Shown: positions 1-9,562, numbered from the stretch's first letter. The stretch is DNA of 64,000 nucleotides from Acidihalobacter_A sp037381185 (GCF_037381185.1 NZ_JARRQY010000012.1:86481-150480); one strand, 5' to 3'. The notes: generated from the sequence alone by a model not told the origin. A program made the numbers and translations.

Positions 1-13
1 TGGCGCTGAGGCC

Positions 14-145
14 GGTTTCGGGCGCGAATCAGCGTTTCCAGTATTACCCCTCCTTGGGTGAGGCGCAGAGATGCGCCGAACAAATCGGCTCGGGCGCGTC
101 ACCAATTCGGAGCGAATCCCCAGGCATCGAATCGCGCCCGAAACC
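14..145. repeat. Short palindromic repeat, copy 1 of a dispersed family
   Basis: A 14-bp perfect inverted repeat (ggtttcgggcgcga at 14-27, tcgcgcccgaaacc at 132-145) bounds this unit. Inside are a small hairpin (62-77, ggcgca/tgcgcc with a 4-nt loop) and a second cgggcgcg motif at 91-98. The left half matches 23353-23408 and 15953-16070; the right half (84-145) matches 23955-24016. It therefore looks like a compact version of the 23349-24020 element with the middle removed. The rest of 1-341 shows no convincing gene: the open frames there run through the repeat and lack family signals. Confidence 0.75.
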
Positions 146-341
146 AGCCCTACCGCCCAGAAAAATGCGAACTTCACCGCACTGCCAAGCGAACTCACAA
201 ACTTGGAATCGCATCAGAACGGCCAAACATGATGTAGATGAAGCCCCTCCGAAACACCTCATCTCAGTCACAGCCCAGAAACTGACCTCGGTACCCAAAG
301 GACGACGGACGCTCGAAGCGTCCGTCAATTCCATCCTAGGC

Positions 342-1283
342 TCAGGTATTCTGCGCCCCGTGATACAAGTTGACCACGTGTCGCGCCTCCGCGAAGAACA
401 GCCAGCGTTCGACGCCCTTGCCGATCAGCGAGGAAATCACCGCCAGCACCGCCAGCGCGGTGGGCTGAGGCATTACCATGGCCCAGCCGATCAGGCCCAA
501 CGGCAGGATGAAACCGAAACTGAACACCATCGAACGCAGTAAACGGCGCTGACTGGGATCGACCTCGTAGCCGAACTCCTCGGTCAGAAAGGTGCCGGCA
601 GTGTGCCCGGTGTCGAGCAGACGCACGGCGGCCCGGGTGAAGCCGGTCGCGGTCTTGATGGTCGGACCGGAAACCTTGTTGATCCAGAAATAGTAGATAC
701 CCTTCATCACGCCGGTGGCTACCAGCGCGGTACCGGCGACACCACCAATCAGATTGAGATCGACGCCAAAACCTGCGGCGATGGCAAAATAAAACAGGCT
801 GCCCAGAGTCAGGCCCATCAACAGGTAGTTGGCTGGCACCATCGGCGTATTCCACTGCCGGATGGTCTTCAGGCATGCGTAGATCATGCCGGTGGAGAAC
901 ACAGTGATGAAGCCCAGCACGATACCGATTGCGCCCATCAGGGCGAAGAAGCCAGGCACCTCGGCGCCGTAGAAGAACACTCCGACCAGGTATAGGAAGG
1001 CGAAAGGGAAGAACAACACCGCGAACACCGCCTCACGCGACAGCCAGGAAGTACGGAAGCGGGAAAACGATCGCCAAGCGTTTTTCGGGTTGGCCAGATG
1101 CCCAGTAGACGAGAGCAGGCCGGCGATGATCAGTACGAAAGCCGTAACCAGCATGGTGAGCAGTTCGGAGCGGTCAAGCGCCGGGCCGAGACGAAAGACC
1201 TGCAGCAGCGAAGTCAGCGAGTACAGGCCGAAACCCGCGCCGGAAACGACGGTGAAGAAGATGACGGAAAGTGCCGGATGCAT
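342..1283 (-). CDS. soeC: Membrane anchor subunit of SoeABC-type sulfite dehydrogenase (DmsC/NrfD-like)
   Basis: This 313-residue protein is almost entirely hydrophobic, with about eight predicted membrane segments, and resembles the DmsC-type anchors of the DMSO reductase family. In SoeABC enzymes this subunit holds the complex to the inner face of the membrane and passes electrons from sulfite oxidation to quinone. It is the last gene of a three-gene minus-strand set, 36 nt after the iron-sulfur subunit gene. The sequence itself only shows a DmsC-like anchor. The Soe assignment rests on the trio's subunit sizes (966, 231 and 313 residues), the lack of a Tat signal on the large subunit, and the sulfur-oxidiser flavour of the window. 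A polysulfide, thiosulfate or DMSO reductase anchor is the alternative. Confidence 0.75.
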   Translation of the reverse strand: MHPALSVIFFTVVSGAGFGLYSLTSLLQVFRLGPALDRSELLTMLVTAFVLIIAGLLSSTGHLANPKNAWRSFSRFRTSWLSREAVFAVLFFPFAFLYLVGVFFYGAEVPGFFALMGAIGIVLGFITVFSTGMIYACLKTIRQWNTPMVPANYLLMGLTLGSLFYFAIAAGFGVDLNLIGGVAGTALVATGVMKGIYYFWINKVSGPTIKTATGFTRAAVRLLDTGHTAGTFLTEEFGYEVDPSQRRLLRSMVFSFGFILPLGLIGWAMVMPQPTALAVLAVISSLIGKGVERWLFFAEARHVVNLYHGAQNT

Positions 1284-1319
1284 GGTGCGATATCCTCGAC
1301 AGTGAGCGAAGCGCGCGCC

Positions 1320-2015
1320 TCAGCGCGCCACCGCCTTGTTGACCCATTCCTTGACCTTGCCGGCCAAACCCGGACGACGCACATCGTCGGTCGGGATCGG
1401 CGTGCTCAGGCGCGGCGGCAGGTAGCGGTTGGTCGGGTTGTAACCAACCTCAGGCATGAGCTGACGACCATCGCGCTCGCGTACCAGACGGCTGACCTCG
1501 GAATCCGGATCGTCGAAGTCGCCGAAGAAGCGCGCATGCGCCGGGCAGGTGATCACGCAGGCCGGCTGGCGATCGATCTCAGCCAGACTTTCGTCGTAGA
1601 TGCGGTCGATGCACAGGGTGCACTTCTTCATCGTGCCCGATTCGCGATCCAGTTCGCGGGCGCCATAGGGGCAGGCCCAGGAACAGTAGTTACAGCCCAT
1701 GCACTTGGTCTGATCGACCAGCACCACGCCGTCTTCCTTGCGCTTGTAGGAAGCGCCGGTGGGACAGACCGTGACGCAGTCGGCGTCCTCGCAATGCATG
1801 CACGACATTGGAAAGTTGATGGTCTTGTTGTTGGGGTAATCGCCCACCTCGTAGTGGCGGATGCGATTGAACCACACGCCGCTGGGATCCTCGCCGTAGG
1901 GGCGATAGTCCGTCAGCGGGCCGGTGGTACCCGAGGTGTTCCACTGCTTACAGGCCACCGCACAGGCGTGACAGCCCACGCAGGTGTCCAGATCGATTAC
2001 GAGACCGAGTCGCAT
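1320..2015 (-). CDS. soeB: Iron-sulfur subunit of SoeABC-type sulfite dehydrogenase
   Basis: The 231-residue protein is a DmsB/NrfC-like electron-transfer subunit. It carries four ferredoxin-type cysteine clusters, readable in order: CVGCHACAVAC at residues 12-22, CMHCEDADCVTVCP near 72-85, CMGCNYCSWACP near 105-116, and CTLCIDRIYDE followed by CVITCP. These should bind four [4Fe-4S] centres that wire the molybdenum subunit to the membrane anchor. It has no signal peptide, which fits a cytoplasmic complex. It lies 24 nt after soeA and 36 nt before soeC on the same strand, so one transcript is likely. Confidence 0.85.
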   Translation of the reverse strand: MRLGLVIDLDTCVGCHACAVACKQWNTSGTTGPLTDYRPYGEDPSGVWFNRIRHYEVGDYPNNKTINFPMSCMHCEDADCVTVCPTGASYKRKEDGVVLVDQTKCMGCNYCSWACPYGARELDRESGTMKKCTLCIDRIYDESLAEIDRQPACVITCPAHARFFGDFDDPDSEVSRLVRERDGRQLMPEVGYNPTNRYLPPRLSTPIPTDDVRRPGLAGKVKEWVNKAVAR

Positions 2016-2039
2016 CGTTGATAGCCTCCTGAGAATCCT

Positions 2040-4940
2040 TTACTTCTCGCCGCGCGTCAGCACGTCCATGATGTCGCGTTCCAGGTTGACCGCTTGATGT
2101 GCCTGGTAGCGCAGCACATCGGGCGACTCGGGCACGTTCGGCAAGCGTTTGATGGTATCGAAGGTCGGCCAAGTACCCTCTTCGCCCGGCGCCGCTGGCG
2201 TGATCTTCACGCGCAGGTCGTACCAGGCGGCCTGACCGGTCACCGGATCGGAATTGGTGATGTTGTCGACAGCATCGCCCTTGCGCGGCAGCAGCTCACG
2301 GATCAGGTGGTTCATCAGGAAGCCCTTGGTAGCCTCGTTGGCCTCGGGCTTGAGCCCCCATGCGCCGGACTGCTTGCCGATGGCATTCCAGGTCCACACG
2401 GTATTGCTCTCGACGCCCTCCATGAGCTTGACCTGCACGCGAATCTTGCCGTTGTGCGATTCGACCCACACCCAGGACTTGTCCTCGATGCCCATCTCGG
2501 TCGCCTGCTGGCGATTCATGAACAGGTAGTTCTGCGCCATGATCTGACGCAGCCAGGCATTCTGCGAATCCCACGAGTGGTACATGAACATGGGCCGCTG
2601 GTTGACGGCATAGAACGGGTACTCGTTCTCGTCGATGCGGCACTGCTCCAGCGGCGTGTAGTGCTCCGGCAGCGGCGAGAAGTACTTGACCAGGCGCTCC
2701 TTGTGTTCGGGCTTGCTCGGCTGGGGGCCGTCGTACAGGCCCTGGCCAGCGAGGCGGAACTTCTGCAGCGTCTCGGAATACAGCTCGATGACGATCGGAT
2801 CGGTGGAGCCGGCCCAGCCGGCATGCTTGGCCAGCTCGAGGTAGTCCTTGTTGGCGAAGCGGTAGTAGCGCGTGTGCTCCGGCAAGTGGTAGGAGAAGAA
2901 CGACTGGTTCTCGATATAGCGGTCCCACTGCTTAGGATTGGGCTTGCCGCGCAGATGGACTTCGTTGCCTTCGTCGTCCAGGCGCCAGCCGGACAGGAAG
3001 CCAATACCCGGCTCCTTCTCGAAGTTGATGATGAAGTCCTTGTAGTCCTTGAACTTGCGCGAACCGTCCTCGTTGGTGAAGGCCGGGAACTTGAGCCGCG
3101 AGGCCAGTTCGATCTGCACTTCCTGCCAGGCCATGACGTCGCGCTTGGGCTCGAGCACCGGCTGGCGGATCGAGTCGGCGGCCACGTCGGGCTCGGAGAT
3201 CGGGCGGTCGAGCATCGAGATGGTGTCGTAACGCTCGAGATAGGTGGTATCCGGGATCACCAGGTCGGCGAAATTGACCATCTCCGAGTGATAGGCGTCG
3301 CTCACCACCAGGAAGGGGATCTTGTATTCCCCGTTCTCGTCCTTGGAGCGCAGCATGTCCTGCACGTCCTTGGTGTTCATGGTGGAATTCCACGCCATGT
3401 TCGCCATGAAGAGCATCAGCGTGTCGATCGGGTAGGGATCACCCTTCACGGCATTGGTGATGACCATATGCATCAGGCCGTGGTTGGAGATCGGCGCATC
3501 CCAGGAAAACGCCTTGTCGATGCGCAGCGGATTGCCGTCCGCATCGATGACGAGGTCTTCGGGTGCCTTCGGGAAACCCAGCGGCGGGCTCTTGAGCGGC
3601 GTGTTCGGCGCCATCTCCTTGGCCGGCTTGATGGACGGCGGGATGTGCTTGGGATACGGCGGCTTGGCCAGGTGACCGCCGGGGCAGTCGATCGAGCCCA
3701 GCAGCACCTGCACCAGATGAAGTGCGCGGCAGGCCTGGAAGCCGTTGGAATGCGCGGAAATACCGCGCATGGCATGCATGGATACCGGACGGCCGATGAA
3801 CTTGTCGTGCTTGCGGCCGGCCCAGTCGGTCCACTCCGTCTCGACCTCGATGGTCTCCTTGAAGGCGACATGCGCCATCTCCAGCGCCAAGCGCTCGATG
3901 GTCTCGGCCGGAATGCCGGTCACCTTCTCGGCGTTCTCCGGCGAATACTCGTCGGAGAGGTACTTCTCCGCCATCATCGCCATGACCGTACGCACCGGGC
4001 GGCCGTCGGGACCCTTGCCTTCCCAGAACAGCGCCGGCGTGATCTCGGCCTGCATCGCGTCGACGAAAGCCTCCTTTTCCATGTCCCAGGCCATCGGCTT
4101 GCCTTCGGCATCGCGCACGAACAGGCCGTCGCCCTTCTCGCCGGGGGTATTGATCACCAGCCAGGGCGTGTTGGTGTAGCGCACCAGGAAGTCCCAGTCG
4201 AACTGCTCATGCTTGAGCAGCACATGGGCCATGGACAGGGCGAACATCGCATCGGTGCCGGGGCGGATCGCGATCCACTCGTCGGCGATGGCCTGGTAGC
4301 CGGTGCGCACCGGATTGACGCCGACGAACTTGGCGCCGCGGCGCTTGAGCTTTTCGAGGCCTATCTTGATCGGGTTCGAGGCATGATCTTCGGCCACGCC
4401 CCACATCATGAAGTACTTGGTACGGTCCCAGTCCGGATCGCCGAATTCCCAGAACGCATGGCCCATGGTGTAGAGGCCGCCGGCCGCCATGTTCACCGAG
4501 CAGAAACCGCCGTGCGCCGCCCAGTTGATGGTGCCGAACTGCGTCGCCCACATGCCGGTCAGCGCCTGCATCTGGTCACGGCCGGTGAAGTAGGCCAGCT
4601 TCTTGGGGTCTGTCTCGCGGATCTTCTGCAGGCGCTCGGTGAGGATATCGAGCGCGCGCTCCATCGAGATTTCCTCGAATTCGCCGCTGCCGCGCTCCGA
4701 GCCCTGCTTGCGCAGCAGCGGCGAGCGCAGCTTGGCCGGCGAATTCTGCTTCATGATGCCCGCGTTGCCCTTGGCACAGAGCACACCCTTGTTGATCGGG
4801 TGGTTGCGATTGCCCTGAATAAAGCGGACTTCATTGTCCTCGACCGTGACCTTGATGCCGCAGCGACAGGCACACATGTAACAGGTCGTGTATTTGATTT
4901 CCTGTTTCGCGTGGTTTTCGAATTCGGGCAAAGCGCTCAT
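2040..4940 (-). CDS. soeA: Molybdopterin catalytic subunit of SoeABC-type sulfite dehydrogenase
   Basis: A 966-residue protein of the Mo-bis(pyranopterin guanine dinucleotide) oxidoreductase family (DMSO reductase superfamily). Cys20, Cys23, Cys27 and Cys55 form the classic N-terminal [4Fe-4S] motif (C-x2-C-x3-C-x27-C), followed by the long molybdopterin domain and a C-terminal dinucleotide-binding domain. There is no twin-arginine leader, unlike most respiratory relatives, so the enzyme should act in the cytoplasm. Size, missing leader and partner genes fit SoeA, which oxidises sulfite to sulfate with electrons going to quinone. Substrate specificity is an inference; thiosulfate, polysulfide and tetrathionate enzymes are related. 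It is transcribed divergently from moaA across 204 nt (4941-5144) that contains an A/T-rich block at about 5018-5090 where promoters may lie. Confidence 0.8.
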   Translation of the reverse strand: MSALPEFENHAKQEIKYTTCYMCACRCGIKVTVEDNEVRFIQGNRNHPINKGVLCAKGNAGIMKQNSPAKLRSPLLRKQGSERGSGEFEEISMERALDILTERLQKIRETDPKKLAYFTGRDQMQALTGMWATQFGTINWAAHGGFCSVNMAAGGLYTMGHAFWEFGDPDWDRTKYFMMWGVAEDHASNPIKIGLEKLKRRGAKFVGVNPVRTGYQAIADEWIAIRPGTDAMFALSMAHVLLKHEQFDWDFLVRYTNTPWLVINTPGEKGDGLFVRDAEGKPMAWDMEKEAFVDAMQAEITPALFWEGKGPDGRPVRTVMAMMAEKYLSDEYSPENAEKVTGIPAETIERLALEMAHVAFKETIEVETEWTDWAGRKHDKFIGRPVSMHAMRGISAHSNGFQACRALHLVQVLLGSIDCPGGHLAKPPYPKHIPPSIKPAKEMAPNTPLKSPPLGFPKAPEDLVIDADGNPLRIDKAFSWDAPISNHGLMHMVITNAVKGDPYPIDTLMLFMANMAWNSTMNTKDVQDMLRSKDENGEYKIPFLVVSDAYHSEMVNFADLVIPDTTYLERYDTISMLDRPISEPDVAADSIRQPVLEPKRDVMAWQEVQIELASRLKFPAFTNEDGSRKFKDYKDFIINFEKEPGIGFLSGWRLDDEGNEVHLRGKPNPKQWDRYIENQSFFSYHLPEHTRYYRFANKDYLELAKHAGWAGSTDPIVIELYSETLQKFRLAGQGLYDGPQPSKPEHKERLVKYFSPLPEHYTPLEQCRIDENEYPFYAVNQRPMFMYHSWDSQNAWLRQIMAQNYLFMNRQQATEMGIEDKSWVWVESHNGKIRVQVKLMEGVESNTVWTWNAIGKQSGAWGLKPEANEATKGFLMNHLIRELLPRKGDAVDNITNSDPVTGQAAWYDLRVKITPAAPGEEGTWPTFDTIKRLPNVPESPDVLRYQAHQAVNLERDIMDVLTRGEK

Positions 4941-5144
4941 GCTACACCTCTAGAGGCAGGTATCCGATGCTAAGACGGCAAAGTGTGCTCTCCCTGCATG
5001 GCGGACTCAAAGTAGAGTTTTTTATTTCGCGATAATTTCAATCAATCAAAGCCAAAAAAATCTTATCGCCAGATCGGGAAGCGCTATACCTTAGCTAGCT
5101 GCTTGGGATTAACCCGCATTCGACCGAAGCGTATACTCCGACGC

Positions 5145-6125
5145 ATGAACGCACTCATCGACCCTTTCGGCCGCCGCATCGAATATGTCCGCCTATCGGT
5201 GACGGACCGCTGCGATCTGCGCTGCGATTACTGCATGCCCAAAGGCTTCCGGGACTTCCAGGAACCGGACGACTGGCTGCGCTTCGACGAAATCGAACGC
5301 GTGATCGGCGCCTTCGCACGCCTCGGCGTCAGCCGCGTACGACTCACCGGCGGCGAACCGTTGGTGCGCCGCGACCTACCCGAGCTTGCCGCCCGGCTGG
5401 CGCGCTTGCCGGGCGTCGACGACCTGTCCCTGTCGACCAACGCAACCCGCCTGAACAAACACGCCCAGGCTCTGCGCGAGGCCGGCGTGAGCCGGCTCAA
5501 TGTCAGCCTGGACACGCTGCGCGCCGAGCGCTTCAAGCAGATTACTGGCGGCAAACTCGAAAAGGTGCTCGCCGGGCTGATGGCAGCAAAGGCAGCCGGA
5601 TTCGCGCCGGTCAAGATCAACATGGTGGTCATGCGCGGCGTCAACGACGACGAAGTGGAGGACATGGTCGCGTTCTGCCTCGAACACGACTTCACGCTGC
5701 GCTTCATCGAAACCATGCCCATGGGCAAAACCGGCCGCAGCGCCAGTTCCCGCTATCTCGACCTGCAGACCGTGCGCGCCCGCCTGGGCGAGCGCTACGA
5801 ACTCCTGCCCGGCGTCATGCCCGGGGGCGGACCCGCGCGTTACGTGCAGGTGGCCGGCACGCCGCTGCGCATCGGCTTCATCACACCGATATCGCAGCAC
5901 TTCTGCGAAACCTGCAACCGTGTGCGCCTGTCCGTGGACGGCACGCTCTACATGTGTCTGGGCCAGGAAGAGCGCTTCGAACTGCGCCCGCTGCTGCGCG
6001 CGGGCGCCAGCGACGCGGAACTCGAAGCTGCCGTGCGCGAAGCCATTACGCTCAAGCCCGAGCGCCACGAATTCCGCGAAGAGCCCGGCAAGATAGTGCG
6101 CTTCATGTCGATGACCGGCGGTTAA
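5145..6125 (+). CDS. moaA: GTP 3',8-cyclase, molybdenum cofactor biosynthesis
   Basis: MoaA is a radical-SAM enzyme that starts molybdopterin synthesis by rearranging GTP to the cyclic pyranopterin monophosphate precursor, together with MoaC. The 326-residue protein has the SAM-cluster motif CDLRCDYC (Cys23, Cys27, Cys30), the C-terminal cluster cysteines in FCETCNR and MCLG, and the conserved C-terminal GG tail. The ATG at 5145 is chosen because it begins the conserved region; the frame is open upstream to 5103 but that stretch is not family-like. It faces away from soeABC, whose catalytic subunit needs the cofactor. The stop codon lies inside the left end of a small mobile element. Confidence 0.93.
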   Translation: MNALIDPFGRRIEYVRLSVTDRCDLRCDYCMPKGFRDFQEPDDWLRFDEIERVIGAFARLGVSRVRLTGGEPLVRRDLPELAARLARLPGVDDLSLSTNATRLNKHAQALREAGVSRLNVSLDTLRAERFKQITGGKLEKVLAGLMAAKAAGFAPVKINMVVMRGVNDDEVEDMVAFCLEHDFTLRFIETMPMGKTGRSASSRYLDLQTVRARLGERYELLPGVMPGGGPARYVQVAGTPLRIGFITPISQHFCETCNRVRLSVDGTLYMCLGQEERFELRPLLRAGASDAELEAAVREAITLKPERHEFREEPGKIVRFMSMTGG

Positions 6126-6272
6126 CAGACTATCTGTTGCCTACTCATGCGGCACGATAGGGCATCAGAATCAGCCTCAAAATGCTCATTTATGATTTGT
6201 AAACTGCACTGTCTCGACTAATCTTTCCTTCTCTCGCACTCGCCTGAGCGACAACGAAAGCCTGTTAAACAT
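6121..6272. mobile_element. MITE-like element, internally deleted copy
   Basis: This unit aligns along its length with the reverse complement of 12292-12493. Shared blocks include ctcatgcggc (6144-6153), tgctcattt, tgtaaactgc, and ccttctctcgcactcgcc followed by tgagcgacaac near the right end. The ends are imperfect inverted repeats (gttaacag at the left, ctgttaaac at the right). About 80 bp present in the other copy are missing here. It carries no gene. It fills the space between the moaA stop codon, which it overlaps, and the stop codon of the convergent LysE gene. Confidence 0.65.
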
Positions 6273-6914
6273 CTAGGCCTGCCGCCGCCCGCCCTCGAAC
6301 GCCAGCCGCGCCGCCAAGGCGGTGAGCACCCCGCCCATCAGCCAGCGCTGCACGGTCAGCCAGACCGGCCGCGCGGCCAGGAATGCCGCGACGCTGCCCG
6401 CCATGATCACGATGGCCGCATTGACGGTCAGGCTGATCACGATCTGCTCGAAACCCAGCACCAGCGACTGCATCAACACACTGCCGGCGTGCGGATCGAT
6501 GAACTGCGGCAGCAGCGAGAGATACAGCACCGCGATCTTGGGATTCAGGACACTGGTGAGGAAGCCCATCAGAAACAGCTTGCGATTACTGTCCGCCGGC
6601 AGGACCCTGACCTGGAACGGAGAACGCCCGCCCGGCTTGATTGCCTGCCAGGCCAGATACAGCAGGTAGGCGGCGCCGGCGAAACGCAGCGTGTCATACG
6701 CGAACGGCACCGTCAGCAGCAGCGCCGTGATGCCGAAGGCGGCGCAAAGCATGTAGAACAGGAATCCCAGCGCCACGCCGCCCAGCGAAAACAAACCGGC
6801 CTTGCGCCCCTGGCAGATCGAGCGCGACACCAGATATACCATGTTCGGACCGGGCGTCAGCACAACGCCCAGCGCCACGGCTGCGAACGCGAGCAGACTC
6901 GTCATCTCCGGCAT
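6273..6914 (-). CDS. LysE/RhtB family amino-acid exporter
   Basis: A 213-residue inner-membrane protein with about six hydrophobic segments and the N-terminal family signature TPGPNMVYLVSRS near residues 20-33. LysE/RhtB proteins export amino acids or their analogues using the proton gradient; the substrate cannot be read from sequence. The length is normal for the family. The gene stands alone, convergent with moaA, and its stop codon touches the end of the small mobile element. Confidence 0.85.
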   Translation of the reverse strand: MPEMTSLLAFAAVALGVVLTPGPNMVYLVSRSICQGRKAGLFSLGGVALGFLFYMLCAAFGITALLLTVPFAYDTLRFAGAAYLLYLAWQAIKPGGRSPFQVRVLPADSNRKLFLMGFLTSVLNPKIAVLYLSLLPQFIDPHAGSVLMQSLVLGFEQIVISLTVNAAIVIMAGSVAAFLAARPVWLTVQRWLMGGVLTALAARLAFEGGRRQA

Positions 6915-6999
6915 GGATCCTCCTCAGCGCATGGTCGGAACAAGATGAAAGACCTTGGACGTTTCGATTTTCACACAGTTCGGCAAAAACTCAAGCACC

Positions 7000-8298
7000 T
7001 CAGAACGTCGACTTGGTTCCGAAATAGAACTGGTAGCGGCGCTGTCCCAGGGCGTAGGCGCCGTCCACCCGCAGGTCCACATTCACCAGCCAGGAGATGT
7101 GCCAGCGTATACCGACACCCACCGACGGCTGTAGATTCCAGGGTGCGAAGTCGCGGTGCGACCAGGCATTGCCGATATCGGTAAACAAGACCCCGCGCAG
7201 ACGTTTCCGGCCGAACAGCGGACGCAGATATTCTACGTTGGCCAACATGTAGACGTCGCCGGTCACCGATCCGCGCTCGTAGCCGCGCAGACTGTCCGCC
7301 CCACCCAGGGAAAAACCATCGCCTCCGGCCGCCGAGTGATTGGAGTAGCCGGTACGCAGCTGATAGTTGAGATTCGTGTTCGGCGTGGACAAGAGCATAT
7401 AGCGGCGCAGATAGCCCGTCAGATTGAAATGATAGTTGTCGGCGCCGATCTGCGGACCGCCGACGCTCGCTCCGCCGCCGTATTCCAGGCCGTCGCGGTA
7501 GTCGTAGCGGCGCAAGTTCACCCGCGTGTAGCCAAGCCCCAGGGAAACGCTGACGTCCTGGCTGTTCTGTTCCAGGCCGGGCGTGCCCGATCGATAGGTA
7601 TAGTACTGTCGCGAGACGCTCAAGCCGGCATCGCCGTGCCAACCGCTGTTCGGGCCGTCGCGGTTCAGCCAGCGGCTCAAGTCCAGCCCGAGCGAGCGCG
7701 TTCGCAGATCGTATTCCCCCTGCTGGTCGCCCGAGTACAGGGTCTCCTTATGCTTGGTCTCGCCGAAACTCGCCCCCAGGCCGTAGGGCGTGCCGAGCAG
7801 ACGCGGGGCGGAGAATTCCACCGCCTTGCGCAACTCCGTACCGCCGCCGGCGATATCCTTCTTCTCGACGATGAACTTCAAACGCTGATTCAAACCATTC
7901 AGGTTGTCGAAGCGCAGCTCTCCGCCGAGACTGATATCGCCGTCGGTGTTGCGCCCCAGCCTGGGCAGCAGCCAGGTATAGAGTTTCTCGCGCACCGTGA
8001 AGGTCACGACGGCTCCCTCCGGGGTCTTCTCCACGCTGTCGGTCACCTTGGCAAACAACCCCAGGTTCATGATCGCCTGGCGCGACGCTTCCACCGCCGC
8101 CGGATCGAGCGGTTCGCCGACACGGATCGTGAGCTGCTGACGGAGCACCGAATCGCGTGTCACCACATTACCGGCGAATCGGATTGCCGCGATGCGCACC
8201 TCAGCCGCCTGCGCGACGGCGGCCCCCATCATGCAGGCCAGCAGCACGAGGCCCAGCGCGAGCCGCCCGGCGCGAACCGGTCCGCCAGCCGCATTCAC
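7000..8298 (-). CDS. BamA/TamA-like outer-membrane protein with one POTRA domain
   Basis: This 432-residue protein has a signal peptide ending at about AQA (residue 32), a single POTRA-like domain (about 33-105), and a C-terminal beta-barrel of the bacterial surface antigen (Omp85) family. The barrel contains LGGADSLRGYERG, the RGY motif of the inward loop 6 lid, and the chain ends in Phe, as is usual for substrates of the Bam complex. It is shorter than BamA (about 800 residues, five POTRAs) and TamA (about 570, three POTRAs), so it is a minimal Omp85 member. No partner such as TamB is adjacent. A role in outer-membrane insertion or secretion is possible but unproven. Confidence 0.85.
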   Translation of the reverse strand: MNAAGGPVRAGRLALGLVLLACMMGAAVAQAAEVRIAAIRFAGNVVTRDSVLRQQLTIRVGEPLDPAAVEASRQAIMNLGLFAKVTDSVEKTPEGAVVTFTVREKLYTWLLPRLGRNTDGDISLGGELRFDNLNGLNQRLKFIVEKKDIAGGGTELRKAVEFSAPRLLGTPYGLGASFGETKHKETLYSGDQQGEYDLRTRSLGLDLSRWLNRDGPNSGWHGDAGLSVSRQYYTYRSGTPGLEQNSQDVSVSLGLGYTRVNLRRYDYRDGLEYGGGASVGGPQIGADNYHFNLTGYLRRYMLLSTPNTNLNYQLRTGYSNHSAAGGDGFSLGGADSLRGYERGSVTGDVYMLANVEYLRPLFGRKRLRGVLFTDIGNAWSHRDFAPWNLQPSVGVGIRWHISWLVNVDLRVDGAYALGQRRYQFYFGTKSTF

Positions 8299-8614
8299 AC
8301 GATTGTCTCCGTCGCAACGCCAAACCGAACGACGGAAAGGATACCCGCTCGACTCATTGGTCTTATGTCATCCGCGGCTGGGAATCGTCTCAGCATACCC
8401 ACTGCTTCGGTAGCCTAGTATCGCCCACTTCAGCCGGTATGTGTCGGCCGGCCTCTTGAATACGGCCTGTTCGGAGCTTGAGCGGGGCACCGGAGCAATA
8501 CGCATTCATTGTAAACTGGGACTCTTCGTCGATTCTCGCCGAAGCCGGGCCCCACCGCCCGACACATCGAACAAGCTGCAACGGTCGTCGACGCGAACTC
8601 AAAGGAACACGGGC
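8299..8614. other. Divergent intergenic region, nothing recognised
   Basis: These 316 bases separate the minus-strand Omp85 gene from the plus-strand NDUFA9-like gene and should contain both promoters. Open frames here are shadows without a family signal, and no repeat or RNA was recognised. Confidence 0.4.
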
Positions 8615-9562
8615 ATGAAAATCACCACGGTCTGCGTGCTGGGCGGCACCGGCTTCGTCGGCCGCCATCTCTGCGCCCGGCTGATCCGCACGGGCTACCG
8701 CGTGCGCATTCCCGCCCGCCGCCGCGAACGCCACCGCGACCTGCTGGTGCTGCCTGGCCTCGAACTGATCGAAGCCGACGTGCACGACCCGCAAGCACTG
8801 GCGCAGACCTTCTCCGGCTCCCAGGCCGTCGTCAACCTGATCGGCATCCTCAACGAGCGCGGCCACCGCGGCCTCGGTTTCCAGCATGCGCACGTCGAGC
8901 TGGCACGCAAGGTCGTCGATGCCTGCCAGGCGAACGGCGTGCACCGCCTTCTGCACATGAGCGCACTGGGCGCCGACGCCACGGCCGACACCAGCTTCTA
9001 TCTGCGCAGCAAGGCCGAGGCCGAGACCCTGGCACATACGCTCTCGGGCCCCGAACTCGCCGTCACCAGCTTCCGTCCCTCCGTCATCTTCGGCCCGGAA
9101 GACAGCTTCCTCAACCGCTTCGCCGGCCTGCTTCGCTCCGTGCCCGGCGTATTCCCCCTGGCCTGCCCCGAAGCACGCTTCCAACCGATCTATGTCGGCG
9201 ACGTCGCCGACGCCTTCGTCGAAGCGCTGAACGCTCCCGAAACGCATGGCCGACGCTACGAACTGTGCGGTCCGCGCATCTACACCCTGCGCGAGCTGGT
9301 CAGTTATACCGCCCGCCTGCTCGGATTGCGGCGACTGATCCTCGGCCTGCCCGACTGGGCGGCACGGCTGCAGGCCAACGTCCTCGAATACGCTCCCGGC
9401 AAACCGTTCTCGCGTGACAACTACCGCTCCCTCCAGCGCGACAGCGTATGCACCGAAGGCACTCCAAGCTGCCCGACATCGCTGGAAGCGATCGCCCCCG
9501 CCTACCTCGGCGACGCCGAACATCAAAGCCGGATGCAGCGCCTACGCGAATCGGAGCGCTGA
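8615..9562 (+). CDS. NDUFA9-like atypical short-chain dehydrogenase/reductase
   Basis: A 315-residue NAD(P)-binding Rossmann protein of the atypical SDR group related to the NDUFA9 subunit of mitochondrial complex I. The nucleotide-binding motif GGTGFVGRH lies at about residues 9-17, and the sequence lacks a clear YxxxK active site, as in this group. In bacteria these are free-standing proteins of uncertain role, sometimes linked to quinone or membrane redox functions. The ATG at 8615 begins the Rossmann strand and follows an aaagga ribosome-binding site. The stop codon is one base short of the cca start (TGAGATG), so translation of the two is probably linked. Confidence 0.8.
   Translation: MKITTVCVLGGTGFVGRHLCARLIRTGYRVRIPARRRERHRDLLVLPGLELIEADVHDPQALAQTFSGSQAVVNLIGILNERGHRGLGFQHAHVELARKVVDACQANGVHRLLHMSALGADATADTSFYLRSKAEAETLAHTLSGPELAVTSFRPSVIFGPEDSFLNRFAGLLRSVPGVFPLACPEARFQPIYVGDVADAFVEALNAPETHGRRYELCGPRIYTLRELVSYTARLLGLRRLILGLPDWAARLQANVLEYAPGKPFSRDNYRSLQRDSVCTEGTPSCPTSLEAIAPAYLGDAEHQSRMQRLRESER

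Noticed and set aside
2094..4973. 959-codon open frame antisense to soeA
   Set aside because: It is the usual shadow in high-GC DNA: rich in His, Arg, Leu and Val with no family signal, while the other strand encodes a complete molybdoenzyme.
4941..5144. Possible molybdenum-cofactor riboswitch upstream of moaA
   Set aside because: I looked for the expected multi-stem structure and did not find convincing conserved elements; a covariance search would be decisive.
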